Shown here piece after piece: positions 1 through 11,830 of a stretch of 52,060 bases of DNA. Below the pieces are notes generated by a model. It was not told the origin of the DNA. It did no database searches and saw only the letters and a program-made list of their open reading frames with translations. The DNA is from Chloroflexota bacterium. Lineage in GTDB: Bacteria > Chloroflexota > Ktedonobacteria > Ktedonobacterales > JACDGC01. The stretch's first letter is position 1; the number at the start of each line of letters is the position of its first letter. The stretch is taken from NCBI GenBank assembly GCA_021778805.1, contig JAJYBV010000010.1:1-52060 (forward strand). Reading direction: 5' to 3'. A program made the position numbers and the translations under genes.

Positions 1-354
1 ACCGCACAATACCCATGGGGATACGTAAGGGGCGGATGCCCCTTGCGCGGGGTTTGGGGTGTCCCCAAAAATTATTTTTTAAACAACCACCGCACAATAC
101 CCATGGGGATACGTAAGGGGCAGTAGCCCCTTGCGCGGGGTTTGGGGTGTCCCCAAAAATTATTTTTTATAAACCATATTCCCAAAGCAATATTGGTAGC
201 CGGGAAGCAAGGGCGACCGCAAGGGGCGCCCCTACCGGATTGCATGGCCTCATGTGTGACCGTGCGGAGTATGCTATAAAACAAACGATATGTGGCGGCG
301 CTTATGCTTCGGAGCGGTGTAGGTGGCTAGGCGGCGCGCTATTTTGGGAATAGC
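1..354 (+). repeat. Dispersed hairpin-rich repeat, copy A, with an 88-bp tandem duplication
   Basis: The first 88 bases (ACCGCACAATACCCATGGGG...) recur almost exactly from position 89, so the head module is duplicated in tandem. The body follows: a GGGCGACCGCAAGGGGCGCCC hairpin region, a CCGGATTGCATGGCCTCATG segment and a GTGCGGAGTATGC / CGGAGCGGTGTAGGTGG tail. The same order of modules is found near 21.5, 26.8, 32.6, 36.3, 42.5 and 42.8 kb in this window. Short ORFs in the track here (70 and 68 aa) are read-through of the repeat and are not conserved as proteins. It lies downstream of ligA and holds no gene. Confidence 0.85.
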
Positions 355-406
355 CATGAAAATTTTTCCTCTAGAGCAGATACCAAAATTCTGGCGCGCC
401 GCGCCG

Positions 407-2560
<2,154 letters not shown>

Positions 2561-2693
2561 TTATACATCATACCATAATCACCATACAGCCTCCTCACAT
2601 TTCTCACAAAAGCCGCTGCTTATTGCAAGACATGCCAGTGAGTGGTATCCTATGATCGTAGGACAACGAAGTCTTAAATAAAGAGGTGTAATT

Positions 2694-4130
2694 TTGACAA
2701 CTCAAGAAATTGCTGAAAAAACCAGAACCGCTAAAGGTTCCGATTCTCGAAGCGCGGTTATCCAATTACGGCGTGAATTTGCCTCTCGCTATGCGCATCA
2801 AGTTTCGTCTGCGGCTTCCCCAATACGCGCAATTGCAAAAATGACTCAAGAAATCGAAGCGGAATGCGAAAAACAAAAAATACCACCGAAAATAATGCGG
2901 CAAGAAATTGTAAATCGCACGATTGGTGATATCAACCCAAGATATATTGTTGAACATGACGACAAGTACGACTATCGGTCTATTGCCGACTTGCTGGGGC
3001 TTGCTTTTCCCCAAGAACGCATCAATGGATATGTTTCTTCGGGCAAGGTGTATCAAGACCTGCGCCGGCAGATGGAAACACATGAACGCGCGTTAATTAA
3101 AAGCGGCTGGGATATTCACATGTATGATATCGCCGGAGTTGGCAACCCAATTCTGCGCGAGTGGATTGCAGAGGACCAATTGAAACAGTGGAAGCTGAAT
3201 TTCACTAAAGACCAGGTTTTGCTTTCCACCGGTTCCTTAGACGGCCTGGATAAAACACTGCGCGGATTGCGCGCTGTAAAATGGAATGGCCCGGCAGGCA
3301 GCGTAGCAATGCTATTCCCTGCGCCAAGTTTTGGTGTGCCGGAATGGCAAGCAAAAATGCACGGCTATGAAGTGATTCGCTTACACACCGAGGAATCGGC
3401 ACAATATAAACTTACATCCGAGCAACTGCGCAGTTTTCTGAACGAACATCCATCTGTCCGCGCAGTTTATCTCACCATCAGCAATAATCCAACGGCGTAT
3501 TCATATACCTACGAAGAATTGCAAAGTTTGCTGCAAACCATGTGCGCATTCCCCGATACATTAGTTCTCGCAGATATGGCGTACATCGGCACTGGCGATA
3601 TCGCCAAAGATAAAGAGCGGATGCGCGCATTTGCGGAACATCCCCAGTTAGATCAAATCATTTTCTTTTGGAGTATGTCAAAAGCGTTTACCATGACAGG
3701 GGATCGATTTGGATATGTTTGCGCCGGCAATCCGGAAATTGCGCAAGCAATCAGCGTTAGTTGGGTAAATGGCATAGCGGCGCTTCCGGCAGAATGGCAG
3801 CTGCGTTTTATGGCGTTTTATCAGCATATTCAAAAACATCCGGAAATTCGGGAAATTATAGCGTCTTTTTATGCATTGCGGCGGCGCGCTTTAGAAAAAC
3901 AACTGCGCGAACTGAACGCAAAGGAAGGGTTATTTGCAGAATTGCTTACGGGTGATGAAACCACAATTTATAATTGGAGCAGACTGAATAAAGGCGAAAG
4001 TGTATTTACTTTGTTTGAAAAAACCGGCATTGCCGGTGTGCCCGGTTCAGCCTTTGGTTATTCCGACGACCACATACGGCTTTCGGTTGGCATCCACCCG
4101 GTTCCCGGTTGGGAAACAGTAACGGGATAG
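2694..4130 (+). CDS. PLP-dependent class I/II aminotransferase
   Basis: Fold-type I PLP enzyme, probably transferring amino groups between an amino acid and a 2-oxo acid. The substrate cannot be read from sequence. Visible motifs are LTISNNPTAYSYT (the NP-x-G/A-type PLP-ring segment), VLADMAYIGTG (Asp and Tyr that contact PLP), SMSKAFTMTGDRFGY (Schiff-base lysine) and DDHIRLSVG (carboxylate-binding Arg). The start is a TTG at 2694 preceded by AAGAGGTG at 5-nt spacing, better than any internal ATG. At 478 aa it is about 80 residues longer than a typical aspartate aminotransferase; the extra length is a charged N-terminal segment (about 1-100). A strong terminator follows, so it is probably monocistronic. 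Confidence 0.85.
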   Translation: MTTQEIAEKTRTAKGSDSRSAVIQLRREFASRYAHQVSSAASPIRAIAKMTQEIEAECEKQKIPPKIMRQEIVNRTIGDINPRYIVEHDDKYDYRSIADLLGLAFPQERINGYVSSGKVYQDLRRQMETHERALIKSGWDIHMYDIAGVGNPILREWIAEDQLKQWKLNFTKDQVLLSTGSLDGLDKTLRGLRAVKWNGPAGSVAMLFPAPSFGVPEWQAKMHGYEVIRLHTEESAQYKLTSEQLRSFLNEHPSVRAVYLTISNNPTAYSYTYEELQSLLQTMCAFPDTLVLADMAYIGTGDIAKDKERMRAFAEHPQLDQIIFFWSMSKAFTMTGDRFGYVCAGNPEIAQAISVSWVNGIAALPAEWQLRFMAFYQHIQKHPEIREIIASFYALRRRALEKQLRELNAKEGLFAELLTGDETTIYNWSRLNKGESVFTLFEKTGIAGVPGSAFGYSDDHIRLSVGIHPVPGWETVTG

Positions 4131-4168
4131 TAATCCTATTCATCGAGTTTTGGATATTTTATCCTTTC

Positions 4169-4201
4169 AAGGCTGAGCGATTGCTTAGCCTTGTTTTTTT
4201 T
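4169..4201 (+). terminator. Rho-independent terminator after the aminotransferase gene
   Basis: AAGGCTGAGC and GCTTAGCCTT form a 10-bp stem (one G-U pair) with a GATT loop, directly followed by a run of eight T on the plus strand. Confidence 0.9.
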
Positions 4202-4227
4202 GAAGAAATGAGCGATATTGCCTGCGC

Positions 4228-5820
4228 TTGCCTGCTCTATACGCCGATAAAAATGATAAGGATATTTTTTGGTACCCGATATGTATTCTTTTGGCGGGTG
4301 TTCTTGTGGCAGTATTTTGGCGTATTTTTCATAAAGCAGCAAACACTCCGGCGCGCTTTGCCGCCTTATTGATCATTTTGGCGGCTGTCCTTTTAGCGCC
4401 GCTTTCCGTTGGCGCACAGGTATATACTGCGTCGCCGGGCGGCAATATGCAAAACCCCGCTGTTATGGCAACAGATATTGCTGCCCCCGCTGTAGTCCGG
4501 ATTTTAACAACGTATCAGGCGCAAATGCGCGTACAGCTGTGCGGCCAAATTTATGGATTATACACAACAGAATTAGCGGTCACCGGCAGCGGCGCCTTTA
4601 TTTCCGGCAATGGCGATATTGTTACGGCCGACCATGTAGTAAATACGCCAATTGGCGATTTACAGGCCGGCGCCTTATCGCAGTTAAGCGCGCAGGCGGC
4701 AGCAGATCTTACGGCAAAATGCAATCAAAGCGCCGACACTTCTACTGTTTATACATTATTTCAGCAAGATCCGCAGCGGTTCGCGTTCACGTTTGCTCCG
4801 CCGCAAAGCTCTGTGTGGTTAAACACAGCATACGCCGGATCATATCCTCATGTCAGCCCGCTGCAAATTCAGCAATTGCCGCTGACGATTGAAGCAGAAT
4901 CTTCTTATGCGTTTAATGATCTCGCGATTGTGCGCGCAAATATCCAAAATACCCCCATGCTTTCCATTGGATCCAGCGCTGATGTTGCCCCAACAGATAC
5001 CTTGATGGAACTGGGATTTCCCGGAAACGCCGATCTTGCCGGAGCCATTAATATAGAAAACGCGAATAATTTTTTAGACCCATCAATTAATCCCGTGTTT
5101 GTCAGCGCAATAAAAACCAACAGCGATGGCGCGCCGCTTTTACAGGTCAGCGGCAATATCGAACACGGTGACAGCGGCGGTCCTGTAATCACTATAAATG
5201 GAAATTTAGTTGGGATTGTAAGTTTCGCCATCGCCGTTACCGATCCTAATAATGTTGGTGAAACTCGCTTTTTGCAAGCCTCTGCCAGCATTGTTCCATT
5301 GCTTGCCGCCGCGCATGTATCTAATACACCGGATTTGCTGCAAACACAGTGGGCGCGCGCCATGAATGACTTTGCAACGGCAGTTACCGCACAGCAATGG
5401 AACGCCACATCCGCTGAGTTTCACACACTGATCCAGCAATATCCAAATTTTGGCGGCGCGCAGGTGTATGCGCAATATGCGCAGCAGCAAGCTTCATCGG
5501 CGCCATTCAGCGTTTTTAATTCCTCCGGTTTAAGCGATCAACTATTTACTATTATTTTAATCGGGATGGCAGCGCTTGCGATACTTTTTTTGTGCGGCAC
5601 GTTGGTGGTTCTTATTTTGCGCGCGCGCCGCAAGCAGATGCCATCCAAGAAAAAAATCCTGCTTCAAAATTCAGCCGCTCCCTCTGAATTGCTGTCACAG
5701 CCCCAAACTGCAGCCGCGCCACCGCGTTTCGCAAAAGGCTGGAAAACGGCGCCGATCTATCTGCCGCCACAATCTACGCGCAATCAGCCGCCAGATTGGC
5801 GAAGTTCATCCGCAGCTTAA
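4228..5820 (+). CDS. Membrane-anchored trypsin-like serine protease
   Basis: Secreted or surface serine protease of the S1 chymotrypsin fold. The triad is visible: His in IVTADHVVNT, Asp in AFNDLAIVR and Ser in HGDSGGPVIT. An N-terminal hydrophobic stretch (FAALLIILAAVLLAPLSVGA, ending near an A-Q cleavage site) is the export signal. A second transmembrane helix (about 442-470, LFTIILIGMAALAILFLCGT) is followed by RARRKQ and a Pro/Gln-rich cytoplasmic tail, so the protease domain is outside and anchored at the C-terminus. The 5' end is uncertain: the track start is a TTG with no clear ribosome site, and a GTG near 4303 would give a more normal signal peptide. Substrate unknown. It lies convergent to the next gene. 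Confidence 0.8.
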   Translation: MPALYADKNDKDIFWYPICILLAGVLVAVFWRIFHKAANTPARFAALLIILAAVLLAPLSVGAQVYTASPGGNMQNPAVMATDIAAPAVVRILTTYQAQMRVQLCGQIYGLYTTELAVTGSGAFISGNGDIVTADHVVNTPIGDLQAGALSQLSAQAAADLTAKCNQSADTSTVYTLFQQDPQRFAFTFAPPQSSVWLNTAYAGSYPHVSPLQIQQLPLTIEAESSYAFNDLAIVRANIQNTPMLSIGSSADVAPTDTLMELGFPGNADLAGAINIENANNFLDPSINPVFVSAIKTNSDGAPLLQVSGNIEHGDSGGPVITINGNLVGIVSFAIAVTDPNNVGETRFLQASASIVPLLAAAHVSNTPDLLQTQWARAMNDFATAVTAQQWNATSAEFHTLIQQYPNFGGAQVYAQYAQQQASSAPFSVFNSSGLSDQLFTIILIGMAALAILFLCGTLVVLILRARRKQMPSKKKILLQNSAAPSELLSQPQTAAAPPRFAKGWKTAPIYLPPQSTRNQPPDWRSSSAA

Positions 5821-5850
5821 TTATATCCACCAAAGTGCCTGATAAAAACA

Positions 5851-5888
5851 GAAGTGGAAACTCATCCATCATTTGAGTTTTCCACTTC
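5851..5888. terminator. Bidirectional terminator hairpin
   Basis: GAAGTGGAAACTCA pairs with TTGAGTTTTCCACTTC (one bulged base). It sits between two convergent genes, the protease (+) and the membrane protein (-), and is A/T-rich on both sides, so it can serve both. Confidence 0.75.
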
Positions 5889-5937
5889 GTCTAGATTATT
5901 TGAAAATCTTTGCCGTAGTTTATGAAGCAAGATACAA

Positions 5938-7245
5938 TTACGATTTCTTCAATTTCCCGCGTATGGTTTCATACCCAATAAAAAGAATAAACGCCAGCAG
6001 CGCTAAAACCGAGTCCGGCCCAACCTGAAATGGCATAGGGGGATTCTGGTGATTGAAGAATAAAATGAACGCATTAATGCAGGAAAGGCTCAAAAAGAAA
6101 ATAAACAAGGTAAGAGCAACTGCTCTGCCTGCCATGCCAAAGACATTAATCGCGCGCTTAATAATAATTACATCGTGTTCCGCAACCGCAACCGCAGCTA
6201 TCACCGCCAAAACCGAAATAGTGCCCAACGCTAATCCAAAAAAGGCTAACCCATAGTTGCTTAAACTCTGAACCGGATTAAACAGCTGCCCAATGCATGG
6301 GCCAATGTTGGGACAAGATTGTGCTGCGCTTTGCTCAAAATACGAGGTAAATTGATTTGAAAACAAAGCCATGCTGAAAGCGGGAATAATCCATACTAAA
6401 GGACTTAATGACAATCTCAGCGAAAGCAGCACTTCATTAAAACTGTCCCCGGAGATATTTTTAATTTCACTTTGAAATCTAGTCCAAGCAGATCCTTTGG
6501 TTGGATCGCTGATAGTGCCGGAGCCTACCGTAGCAATCAAGCCAATAATTCCCAGCAGCAGCAGCGTTATGGCCAGCGCGCCAAAACCCAGCGCGGCGTC
6601 TAGCGTGGGTAATGGAGACGGCAGCGGCGCCGGAATTGGAAGATTTGAAAATTGGATGAAACCTGTCGCGCAAGAGGTTTGTATTAAATTGCAGCCAAAT
6701 TGGTTCAGTAAGCTTAAAAGCCCCCAAGAGGTAAACAACAATACAGCCAAACCGGTAAAATCAATGGCCAACTGATTAGGAGAAAGCGGCCCATATTTTC
6801 GCTGTGAAGCGCGTTTGCGTACAGCGGAAGAGCCGGCGTCTAATGGTTTGCTTTCCTGCCGGCGACGATCTATTGCGTCATAAATAAAAATTCCAAACAT
6901 CAGAAGTTCAATTATGATATAGAGTGAAGGTTTGTGCGCCAGCTGCCCTAAAAAAGAGTTGCTGTAAAATACAATGCCTGCGGCATATACCAATGATAAT
7001 GCACTGGTAATACCAAGATAGATGATTCTGGCTACCGAACGGTTTTCCGCTATGATTGCTTGCAGTCCCAGCAAAAGCAGGCTGAAAAAGATGTATAATG
7101 GCAATGCTCGATCGGGATTATTGCCGCGGCGGAATATATCGAACCCAGTGACGAGAAATGCTCCGTAACCAAAGAGAGCAAGTATAGGCAAAGAAATGCG
7201 CGCTGGTGGAAATTGCAGGGATAATTTCCCTGTTGTATCAGGCAT
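5938..7245 (-). CDS. Polytopic membrane protein, function unknown
   Basis: I do not recognise a family. About ten hydrophobic helices are visible, including ISLPILALFGYGAFLVTG, PLYIFFSLLLLGLQAIIA, AIDFTGLAVLLFTSWGLL, LAITLLLLGIIGLIATV, ISVLAVIAAVAVA, LTLFIFFLSLSCINAFILF and LALLAFILFIGYE. A Pro-rich extracytoplasmic loop (LPIPAPLPSPLPTLD) lies in the middle. The track ORF begins at 7305, but AAGGAGCAACTGCATATG places the true start at 7245 (MPDTTGKLS), giving 435 aa. It is convergent with the protease gene and shares its terminator. No catalytic or transport motif was found, and the role is open. Confidence 0.7.
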   Translation of the reverse strand: MPDTTGKLSLQFPPARISLPILALFGYGAFLVTGFDIFRRGNNPDRALPLYIFFSLLLLGLQAIIAENRSVARIIYLGITSALSLVYAAGIVFYSNSFLGQLAHKPSLYIIIELLMFGIFIYDAIDRRRQESKPLDAGSSAVRKRASQRKYGPLSPNQLAIDFTGLAVLLFTSWGLLSLLNQFGCNLIQTSCATGFIQFSNLPIPAPLPSPLPTLDAALGFGALAITLLLLGIIGLIATVGSGTISDPTKGSAWTRFQSEIKNISGDSFNEVLLSLRLSLSPLVWIIPAFSMALFSNQFTSYFEQSAAQSCPNIGPCIGQLFNPVQSLSNYGLAFFGLALGTISVLAVIAAVAVAEHDVIIIKRAINVFGMAGRAVALTLFIFFLSLSCINAFILFFNHQNPPMPFQVGPDSVLALLAFILFIGYETIRGKLKKS

Positions 7246-7482
7246 ATGCAGTTGCTCCTTACTGTTGAGCATTGCATGGCATTTGGCGAACCACAAATCA
7301 TGCATGCTCGATCAAAAATGTTTGCCCAAATAATGAAATATGAATTTGTCAGGCAAGTAAAGCGCTTGAATGTGGTATGCCTCCAGATGTTGCGCCGCTC
7401 TGTGCAAATTATTGCGGAATGTACAGCGGTTCAATGTCTGTTCTATCTATTTTTTTCCTTTCTCTTGTAAGTATTATTGATT

Positions 7483-7675
7483 GTCCCCGGTTCCCTTCCT
7501 CTGCGCTATTGTGCCGGATTATCTGGGTTCTGCCACGGCCGTTGGAATTATCTCCACTCTTTTGTTTTTTGCGTACATTGAGGGATTTGCAAGGGGCAAG
7601 CCCCTTGCGCGGGGTTCCGGGGTGTCCCCGGTTCCCTTCCTCTGCGCAACTGTGCCGGATTATCTGGGTTCTGCC
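7483..7675 (+). repeat. Dispersed repeat, copy B, with a 52-bp direct repeat
   Basis: A 52-bp segment (GTCCCCGGTTCCCTTCCTCT...GGGTTCTGCC) at 7483-7534 recurs at 7624-7675 with two mismatches, a period of 141 bp. Between the copies is the family hairpin core GCAAGGGGCAAGCCCCTTGC followed by GCGGGGTTCCGGGGTGTCCCC. It is a short variant of the repeat family and has no coding content. The rest of 7246-7779 holds nothing I can name. Confidence 0.8.
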
Positions 7676-7779
7676 GCGGATTTACAATAATACTTATGGG
7701 GTATTATAACATAATATCAGTTGATAAAAAAATAGGTAATATCACACAAAATAATCAAGCATACAGTAATAAAATTCCA

Positions 7780-8676
7780 TTAAAAATCCACCGCCAACTC
7801 CTGAGTAACCTCAAAAAATGCCCTCATAGCCGCAGTTTCCGGATGACCTTTCTTGCGGCAAAACGCCATTGTTCGGCTTAATTCAGGCTCACAGAATGCT
7901 ACCGCGGCAACACCAAGACGCGAAGCGCCTTCAAAAGCCAGCCTTGGCGTTAAGGAAACACCAAGATCTGCGGCAACCATACGCAGCACCGTCTCCATTT
8001 CACCGCCTTCCAGCGCAATTCGCGGCTCAAAACCGGCGGCGCGGCACCCAAACAATGTGGCAGACCGAAGATGATAACTGGAACGATATAAAATAAACGG
8101 AATATCACGCGCTACTTTTAAGGGAATCGGACCCGTCGCTCCTAAGTTCGCAATATGCGATTCTGCGGAGGCCGCCAGCATCAGCGGCTCTGTAAACAGC
8201 GGGACAACTTCCAGAGCATCGGAATTTTCCGGCTGAACCATAATACAACAATCGATGCTGCCACGCGCCAGCAATGTGGTTAATGTACCGGCGCCGCTTT
8301 CACGCAATCGGATATCAATGTGCGGATATCGCTTTAAAAACATTGCTAAAGCTTTTGGCAGCATATGCGCGGCAATAGTTGGCGTAGCTCCGATAACTAA
8401 TTGTCCTGAAATAATTCCTTTAGCAGATAACATATCGTAGTGCGCCAGCTGCAATTCGCGCTGAATATGCTGCGCCCGCGCAAAAAATGCTTTTCCCGCT
8501 TCGGTAAGCTGAATAGCTTTGCCGCTGCGCGTAAACAGCAAAACCCCTAATTCTTGTTCTAATCTGCCAATTGCTTGGCTTACAGCAGGCTGAGCTACAC
8601 CTAAACTTTGCGCCGCGTGCGTAAAATGGTTCAGTCGGCAAACCTCTAAAAATATTTCAATTTGACGTAATTCCAA
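7780..8676 (-). CDS. LysR-family transcriptional regulator
   Basis: DNA-binding regulator with an N-terminal winged helix-turn-helix (RQIEIFLEVCRLNHFTHAAQSLG ... QPAVSQAIGRLEQELG, residues 1-60), a linker helix and a periplasmic-binding-like effector domain (GQLVIGATPTIAAHMLPKAL onward). The track start at 8739 adds a hydrophobic leader that is not typical. The TTG at 8676, preceded by GGAGAAAAAT, yields MELRQIEIF, the standard LysR start, and 298 aa, the standard length. It is divergent from sdhCDAB across a 444-bp gap containing a 10-bp inverted repeat, so it may regulate itself and perhaps sdh; that is inference. The effector is unknown. Confidence 0.92.
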   Translation of the reverse strand: MELRQIEIFLEVCRLNHFTHAAQSLGVAQPAVSQAIGRLEQELGVLLFTRSGKAIQLTEAGKAFFARAQHIQRELQLAHYDMLSAKGIISGQLVIGATPTIAAHMLPKALAMFLKRYPHIDIRLRESGAGTLTTLLARGSIDCCIMVQPENSDALEVVPLFTEPLMLAASAESHIANLGATGPIPLKVARDIPFILYRSSYHLRSATLFGCRAAGFEPRIALEGGEMETVLRMVAADLGVSLTPRLAFEGASRLGVAAVAFCEPELSRTMAFCRKKGHPETAAMRAFFEVTQELAVDF

Positions 8677-8805
8677 ATTTTTCTCCAATACAGTGTATAC
8701 TAATAGAGTAAAGAGCAATATCAAATAAAGATAAAACAAATTTCTTAAACATAGTTTCCACTCACGTTGCGTTAAATTAAATCTTATGATATTGTTATAA
8801 CTTTA

Positions 8806-8835
8806 ACATTATGATAAATAAAACGATCATAATGT
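8806..8835. promoter_or_regulatory. Perfect inverted repeat in the lysR-sdhC gap, candidate operator
   Basis: ACATTATGAT (8806-8815) and ATCATAATGT (8826-8835) are exact reverse complements with 10 bases between them. Dyads of this size in the gap between a LysR gene and a divergent operon are typical regulator sites, but binding is inferred. Elsewhere the lysR-sdhC gap (8677-9120) is A/T-rich and I see no small gene in it. Confidence 0.5.
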
Positions 8836-9120
8836 CGTAATTATCATACATTTCAGCGGTAGACGGATTCCGTTTTGAGTGGTACGCTGTTTGTATGATG
8901 TGTGCGCATATGAAAGATACGAAACAAAACTTGGCAAAGGAGCTTGAGCATATGCACAAAATCTTCTGGCCGCGCGGCAAACGTATCAACATGGCGCAAC
9001 CCAAAACCAAATAAGCAATACACAAATAATTACTGGGCGCTGTTTTATCGAAACACCATGTAGAAAACGATTTGTAAACGTGTATTGCGACAAAATTTGC
9101 GGCAAAGGAGACACACCGGC

Positions 9121-9495
9121 GTGTATAGAGGTCAATCCGGAATGTGGTCATGGCTGCTTCATCGTGTTACTGGAGTTGCTGTACTACTATTTTTATTAGT
9201 TCATATCGTTGATATTACCATGCTGGGGTTTGGTCCAACGATTTACAACAATGCATTGAGTGTATTTGCTACACCTTTAGTGCGCTTCTTTTCCTTAGCG
9301 TTAATCGCTTCGGTGCTGTACCATTCATTTAATGGTTTACGTATTCTCATTATTGATTTTTGGCCTGCCGGCGCACAATATCAGCGACTGTTTGCGGTAT
9401 TAACTATTCTGCTGACTTTAGCAGGATTTATCAGTATGGGCTATTTTGTGCTGCTGCCCGTATTCCAAGGCTGTCCGGGAGTAACCTGCGGCTAA
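9121..9495 (+). CDS. sdhC: Succinate dehydrogenase cytochrome b subunit SdhC
   Basis: One of two membrane anchor subunits of succinate:quinone reductase (complex II). It carries heme/quinone residues and holds the catalytic dimer to the cytoplasmic face. AAAGGAG ten bases before GTG 9121 gives the start MYRGQSGMWSWLLHR; the track start at 9085 has no such signal. Three hydrophobic helices are seen (GVAVLLFLLVHIVDI, FFSLALIASVLYHSF, LTILLTLAGFISMGYFVLL). Conserved HRVTG and the His in LYHSFNG fit the heme-binding pattern of the family. It is the first gene of sdhCDAB, 30 nt before sdhD. 124 aa. Confidence 0.92.
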   Translation: MYRGQSGMWSWLLHRVTGVAVLLFLLVHIVDITMLGFGPTIYNNALSVFATPLVRFFSLALIASVLYHSFNGLRILIIDFWPAGAQYQRLFAVLTILLTLAGFISMGYFVLLPVFQGCPGVTCG

Positions 9496-9525
9496 TTTTA
9501 CAGAGAGGTAATAGGGTACATATAT

Positions 9526-9963
9526 ATGAGTGCGCGCAGCGCTATTAGTACATCACGGGCAAAGCCCACAGTAAACGCAAATGCGTTTGAAGTTTTTTCT
9601 TGGTATTTTTTCCGTGTCTCAGGTGTATTATTACTGTTTTTAGTGGTTATACACTTAATATTCATGCACGTCGCCAATGATGTTTCACAAACCTCATACC
9701 AATTCATCGTTGCTCGATACAATAACCCATTTTGGCGCGTATACGATCTTCTTATGCTGACATTAGCGCTATTGCACGGTATGAACGGTATGCGCGTTAT
9801 TGTTGTAGACTACGTTCGCGGCAAAGGCTGGCGCCTTGCATGGATGTCGTTTTTAGGTATCGTAACATTGGTATTTTGGCTGATGGGCACAATAACCATT
9901 ATTGCGTTTAACCCGAATCATTCAACCTATGCTGCCTTTTTTGGGGCGCTTTTCCATCACTAA
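9526..9963 (+). CDS. sdhD: Succinate dehydrogenase membrane anchor SdhD
   Basis: Second membrane anchor of complex II. The 145 residues contain three helices (VSGVLLLFLVVIHLIFMHV, VYDLLMLTLALLHGMNGMRVIVVD, MSFLGIVTLVFWLMGTITIIAF). The WYFFRVSG segment mirrors HRVTG of SdhC, and LLHGMNGMR matches the conserved second-helix His motif, as expected for paired anchors. Start ATG 9526 follows AGAGAGGTAATAGGG. About 110 nt separate it from sdhA, enough for an internal ribosome site (AGGAGATAAAATAAT) but with no terminator seen. Confidence 0.9.
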   Translation: MSARSAISTSRAKPTVNANAFEVFSWYFFRVSGVLLLFLVVIHLIFMHVANDVSQTSYQFIVARYNNPFWRVYDLLMLTLALLHGMNGMRVIVVDYVRGKGWRLAWMSFLGIVTLVFWLMGTITIIAFNPNHSTYAAFFGALFHH

Positions 9964-10073
9964 CACTGCTGCATAGCAGATTTGTTGCTTAGTATTGAGC
10001 TTTTTGCAAAACACAGCCCTTATTTTGCGCTGAATTGCTTTGTAAAAGCGGACACTTTAGGAGATAAAATAAT

Positions 10074-11810
10074 ATGCCATACCACAAGTTCGATGTTGTA
10101 ATTGTTGGCTCCGGTGGCGCAGGGTTAATGGCGGCTATGCAGTTATCACATAAATACAGTGTCGCTGTTGTTTCTAAACTATACCCCACGCGCTCTCACA
10201 CCGGCGCCGCTCAAGGTGGTGTCGCTGCTGCGCTGGGAAATCAAGAAGAAGATCATTGGCAGTGGCACATGTTCGATACTGTTAAAGGCGGCGACTATCT
10301 TGTAGACCAAGACGCCGCTGAAGTGCTGGCTCGCGAAGCTATCGACGCCATCTATGATCTGGAACATTGGGGTCTGCCCTTCAACCGCACAGCAGACGGA
10401 AGAATTGACCAGCGCCGCTTCGGCGGCCATACCCGCAACTTCGGTGAAGGCCCCGTTATGCGTTCTTGCTATGCGGCAGACCGCACGGGACACATGATTT
10501 TGCAAACGATGTTTCAGCAATCCGTGAAAAATCAAGTACAATTTTTTAATGAATTTCTTGCAACCGAACTCATCGTTACAGATGGGCGCGCCTCGGGTGT
10601 TGTTGCCTACAGCATTCGCGATGGCGATGTACACACATTCAGCGCAAAAGCGGTAGTTTTTGCCACCGGCGGCTATGGCCGGGCTTGGCGTATTACCAGC
10701 AACGCGCTTGCCTGCACCGGCGACGGCATGTCAATTGCGTATCGCAGCGGCATTCCACTGGAAGACATGGAATTTTACCAGTTTCACCCCACCGGCATTT
10801 ACCACGTTGGCGTTCTGCTTTCCGAAGCGGCACGCGGCGAAGGCGCATATCTGCTGAACAATGAAGGCGAACGGTTTATGATGCGCTATACACCTTCATT
10901 GCAGGAATTAGCTCCGCGCGATATCGTTTCACGCAGTATTGTGCAGGAAATTCGCGAAGGCCGCGGCATCGATGGCCAAGATTATGTGTATTTAGACATC
11001 CGCCATCTCGGCGCCGAAAAAATCCGCGAAAAACTGCCCGATATCACTGATTTCGCGCGCACCTACCTGCGTATCGAGCCTATTACGGACCCTGTGCCAA
11101 TTCAGCCAACAGCCCATTATGCCATGGGCGGTATCCCAACCAATATTAATGGCCAAGTGATTCTAGATGAGAAAAATACACCGATGCTCGGATTTTACGC
11201 CGCCGGTGAAGCTGCCTGTGTTTCGGTGCATGGCGCTAATCGCCTTGGCACCAATTCGTTGGTAGATCTCATCGTGTTTGGCCGCAGAGCCGGCAAACAT
11301 ATTGCCAAAATGCTGGACAGCGGCGAACTGGATTACGCTGATTTGCCCGCAAACACGGCAGAACGCACCCAGCAGATGATTTCACGCATCCGCGCCGGTT
11401 CCGGTGAACGCGCCGAAACTATCCGCGAAGAGATGCGCGACACCATGACTGATATGTGCGGCGTAATGCGCACCGAAGAAAAATTGCTGCAGTGCGGCTC
11501 CAAAATTGCCGAGTTGCAAGAGCGCTACCAAAATATCTCTATTATGGATAAATCTTCTTCCTTTAATACTGAAATGATGGAAGCCATTGAACTTGGGTAT
11601 GTGCTGGATTGCGCTGAAGCAACTGTTGAAAGCGCGGCAGCCCGCAAAGAAAGCCGCGGCGGCCACTTCCGCGAAGATTACCCAACAAGAGATGATAAGC
11701 AGTTTTTATCCCACACGTTAGCCTATCGCAAAGAAAACGGCGGCGTAAAAGAACTGCGGTATAAACCGGTTGTTATTACCGAGTTTCAACCTAAAGAACG
11801 CAAATATTAA
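10074..11810 (+). CDS. sdhA: Succinate dehydrogenase flavoprotein subunit SdhA
   Basis: Catalytic subunit that oxidises succinate to fumarate in the TCA cycle with covalently bound FAD. Residues 8-25 ([17 protein letters not shown]) form the dinucleotide fold. [17 protein letters not shown] holds the His that links [25 protein letters not shown], the catalytic-Arg segment [24 protein letters not shown] and [11 protein letters not shown] are all intact. The C-terminal domain ([13 protein letters not shown]) is complete, and 578 aa is the normal length. AGGAGATAAAATAAT precedes the ATG. It is 20 nt upstream of sdhB. Confidence 0.98.
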   Translation: MPYHKFDVVIVGSGGAGLMAAMQLSHKYSVAVVSKLYPTRSHTGAAQGGVAAALGNQEEDHWQWHMFDTVKGGDYLVDQDAAEVLAREAIDAIYDLEHWGLPFNRTADGRIDQRRFGGHTRNFGEGPVMRSCYAADRTGHMILQTMFQQSVKNQVQFFNEFLATELIVTDGRASGVVAYSIRDGDVHTFSAKAVVFATGGYGRAWRITSNALACTGDGMSIAYRSGIPLEDMEFYQFHPTGIYHVGVLLSEAARGEGAYLLNNEGERFMMRYTPSLQELAPRDIVSRSIVQEIREGRGIDGQDYVYLDIRHLGAEKIREKLPDITDFARTYLRIEPITDPVPIQPTAHYAMGGIPTNINGQVILDEKNTPMLGFYAAGEAACVSVHGANRLGTNSLVDLIVFGRRAGKHIAKMLDSGELDYADLPANTAERTQQMISRIRAGSGERAETIREEMRDTMTDMCGVMRTEEKLLQCGSKIAELQERYQNISIMDKSSSFNTEMMEAIELGYVLDCAEATVESAAARKESRGGHFREDYPTRDDKQFLSHTLAYRKENGGVKELRYKPVVITEFQPKERKY

Positions 11811-11830
11811 TTGATGGGGGCAGCATATTT

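Noticed and set aside
147-353. 68-aa ORF and 70-aa antisense ORF in the first repeat
   Set aside because: They read across repeat modules, lack ribosome sites, and other copies have stops or shifts at the same place.
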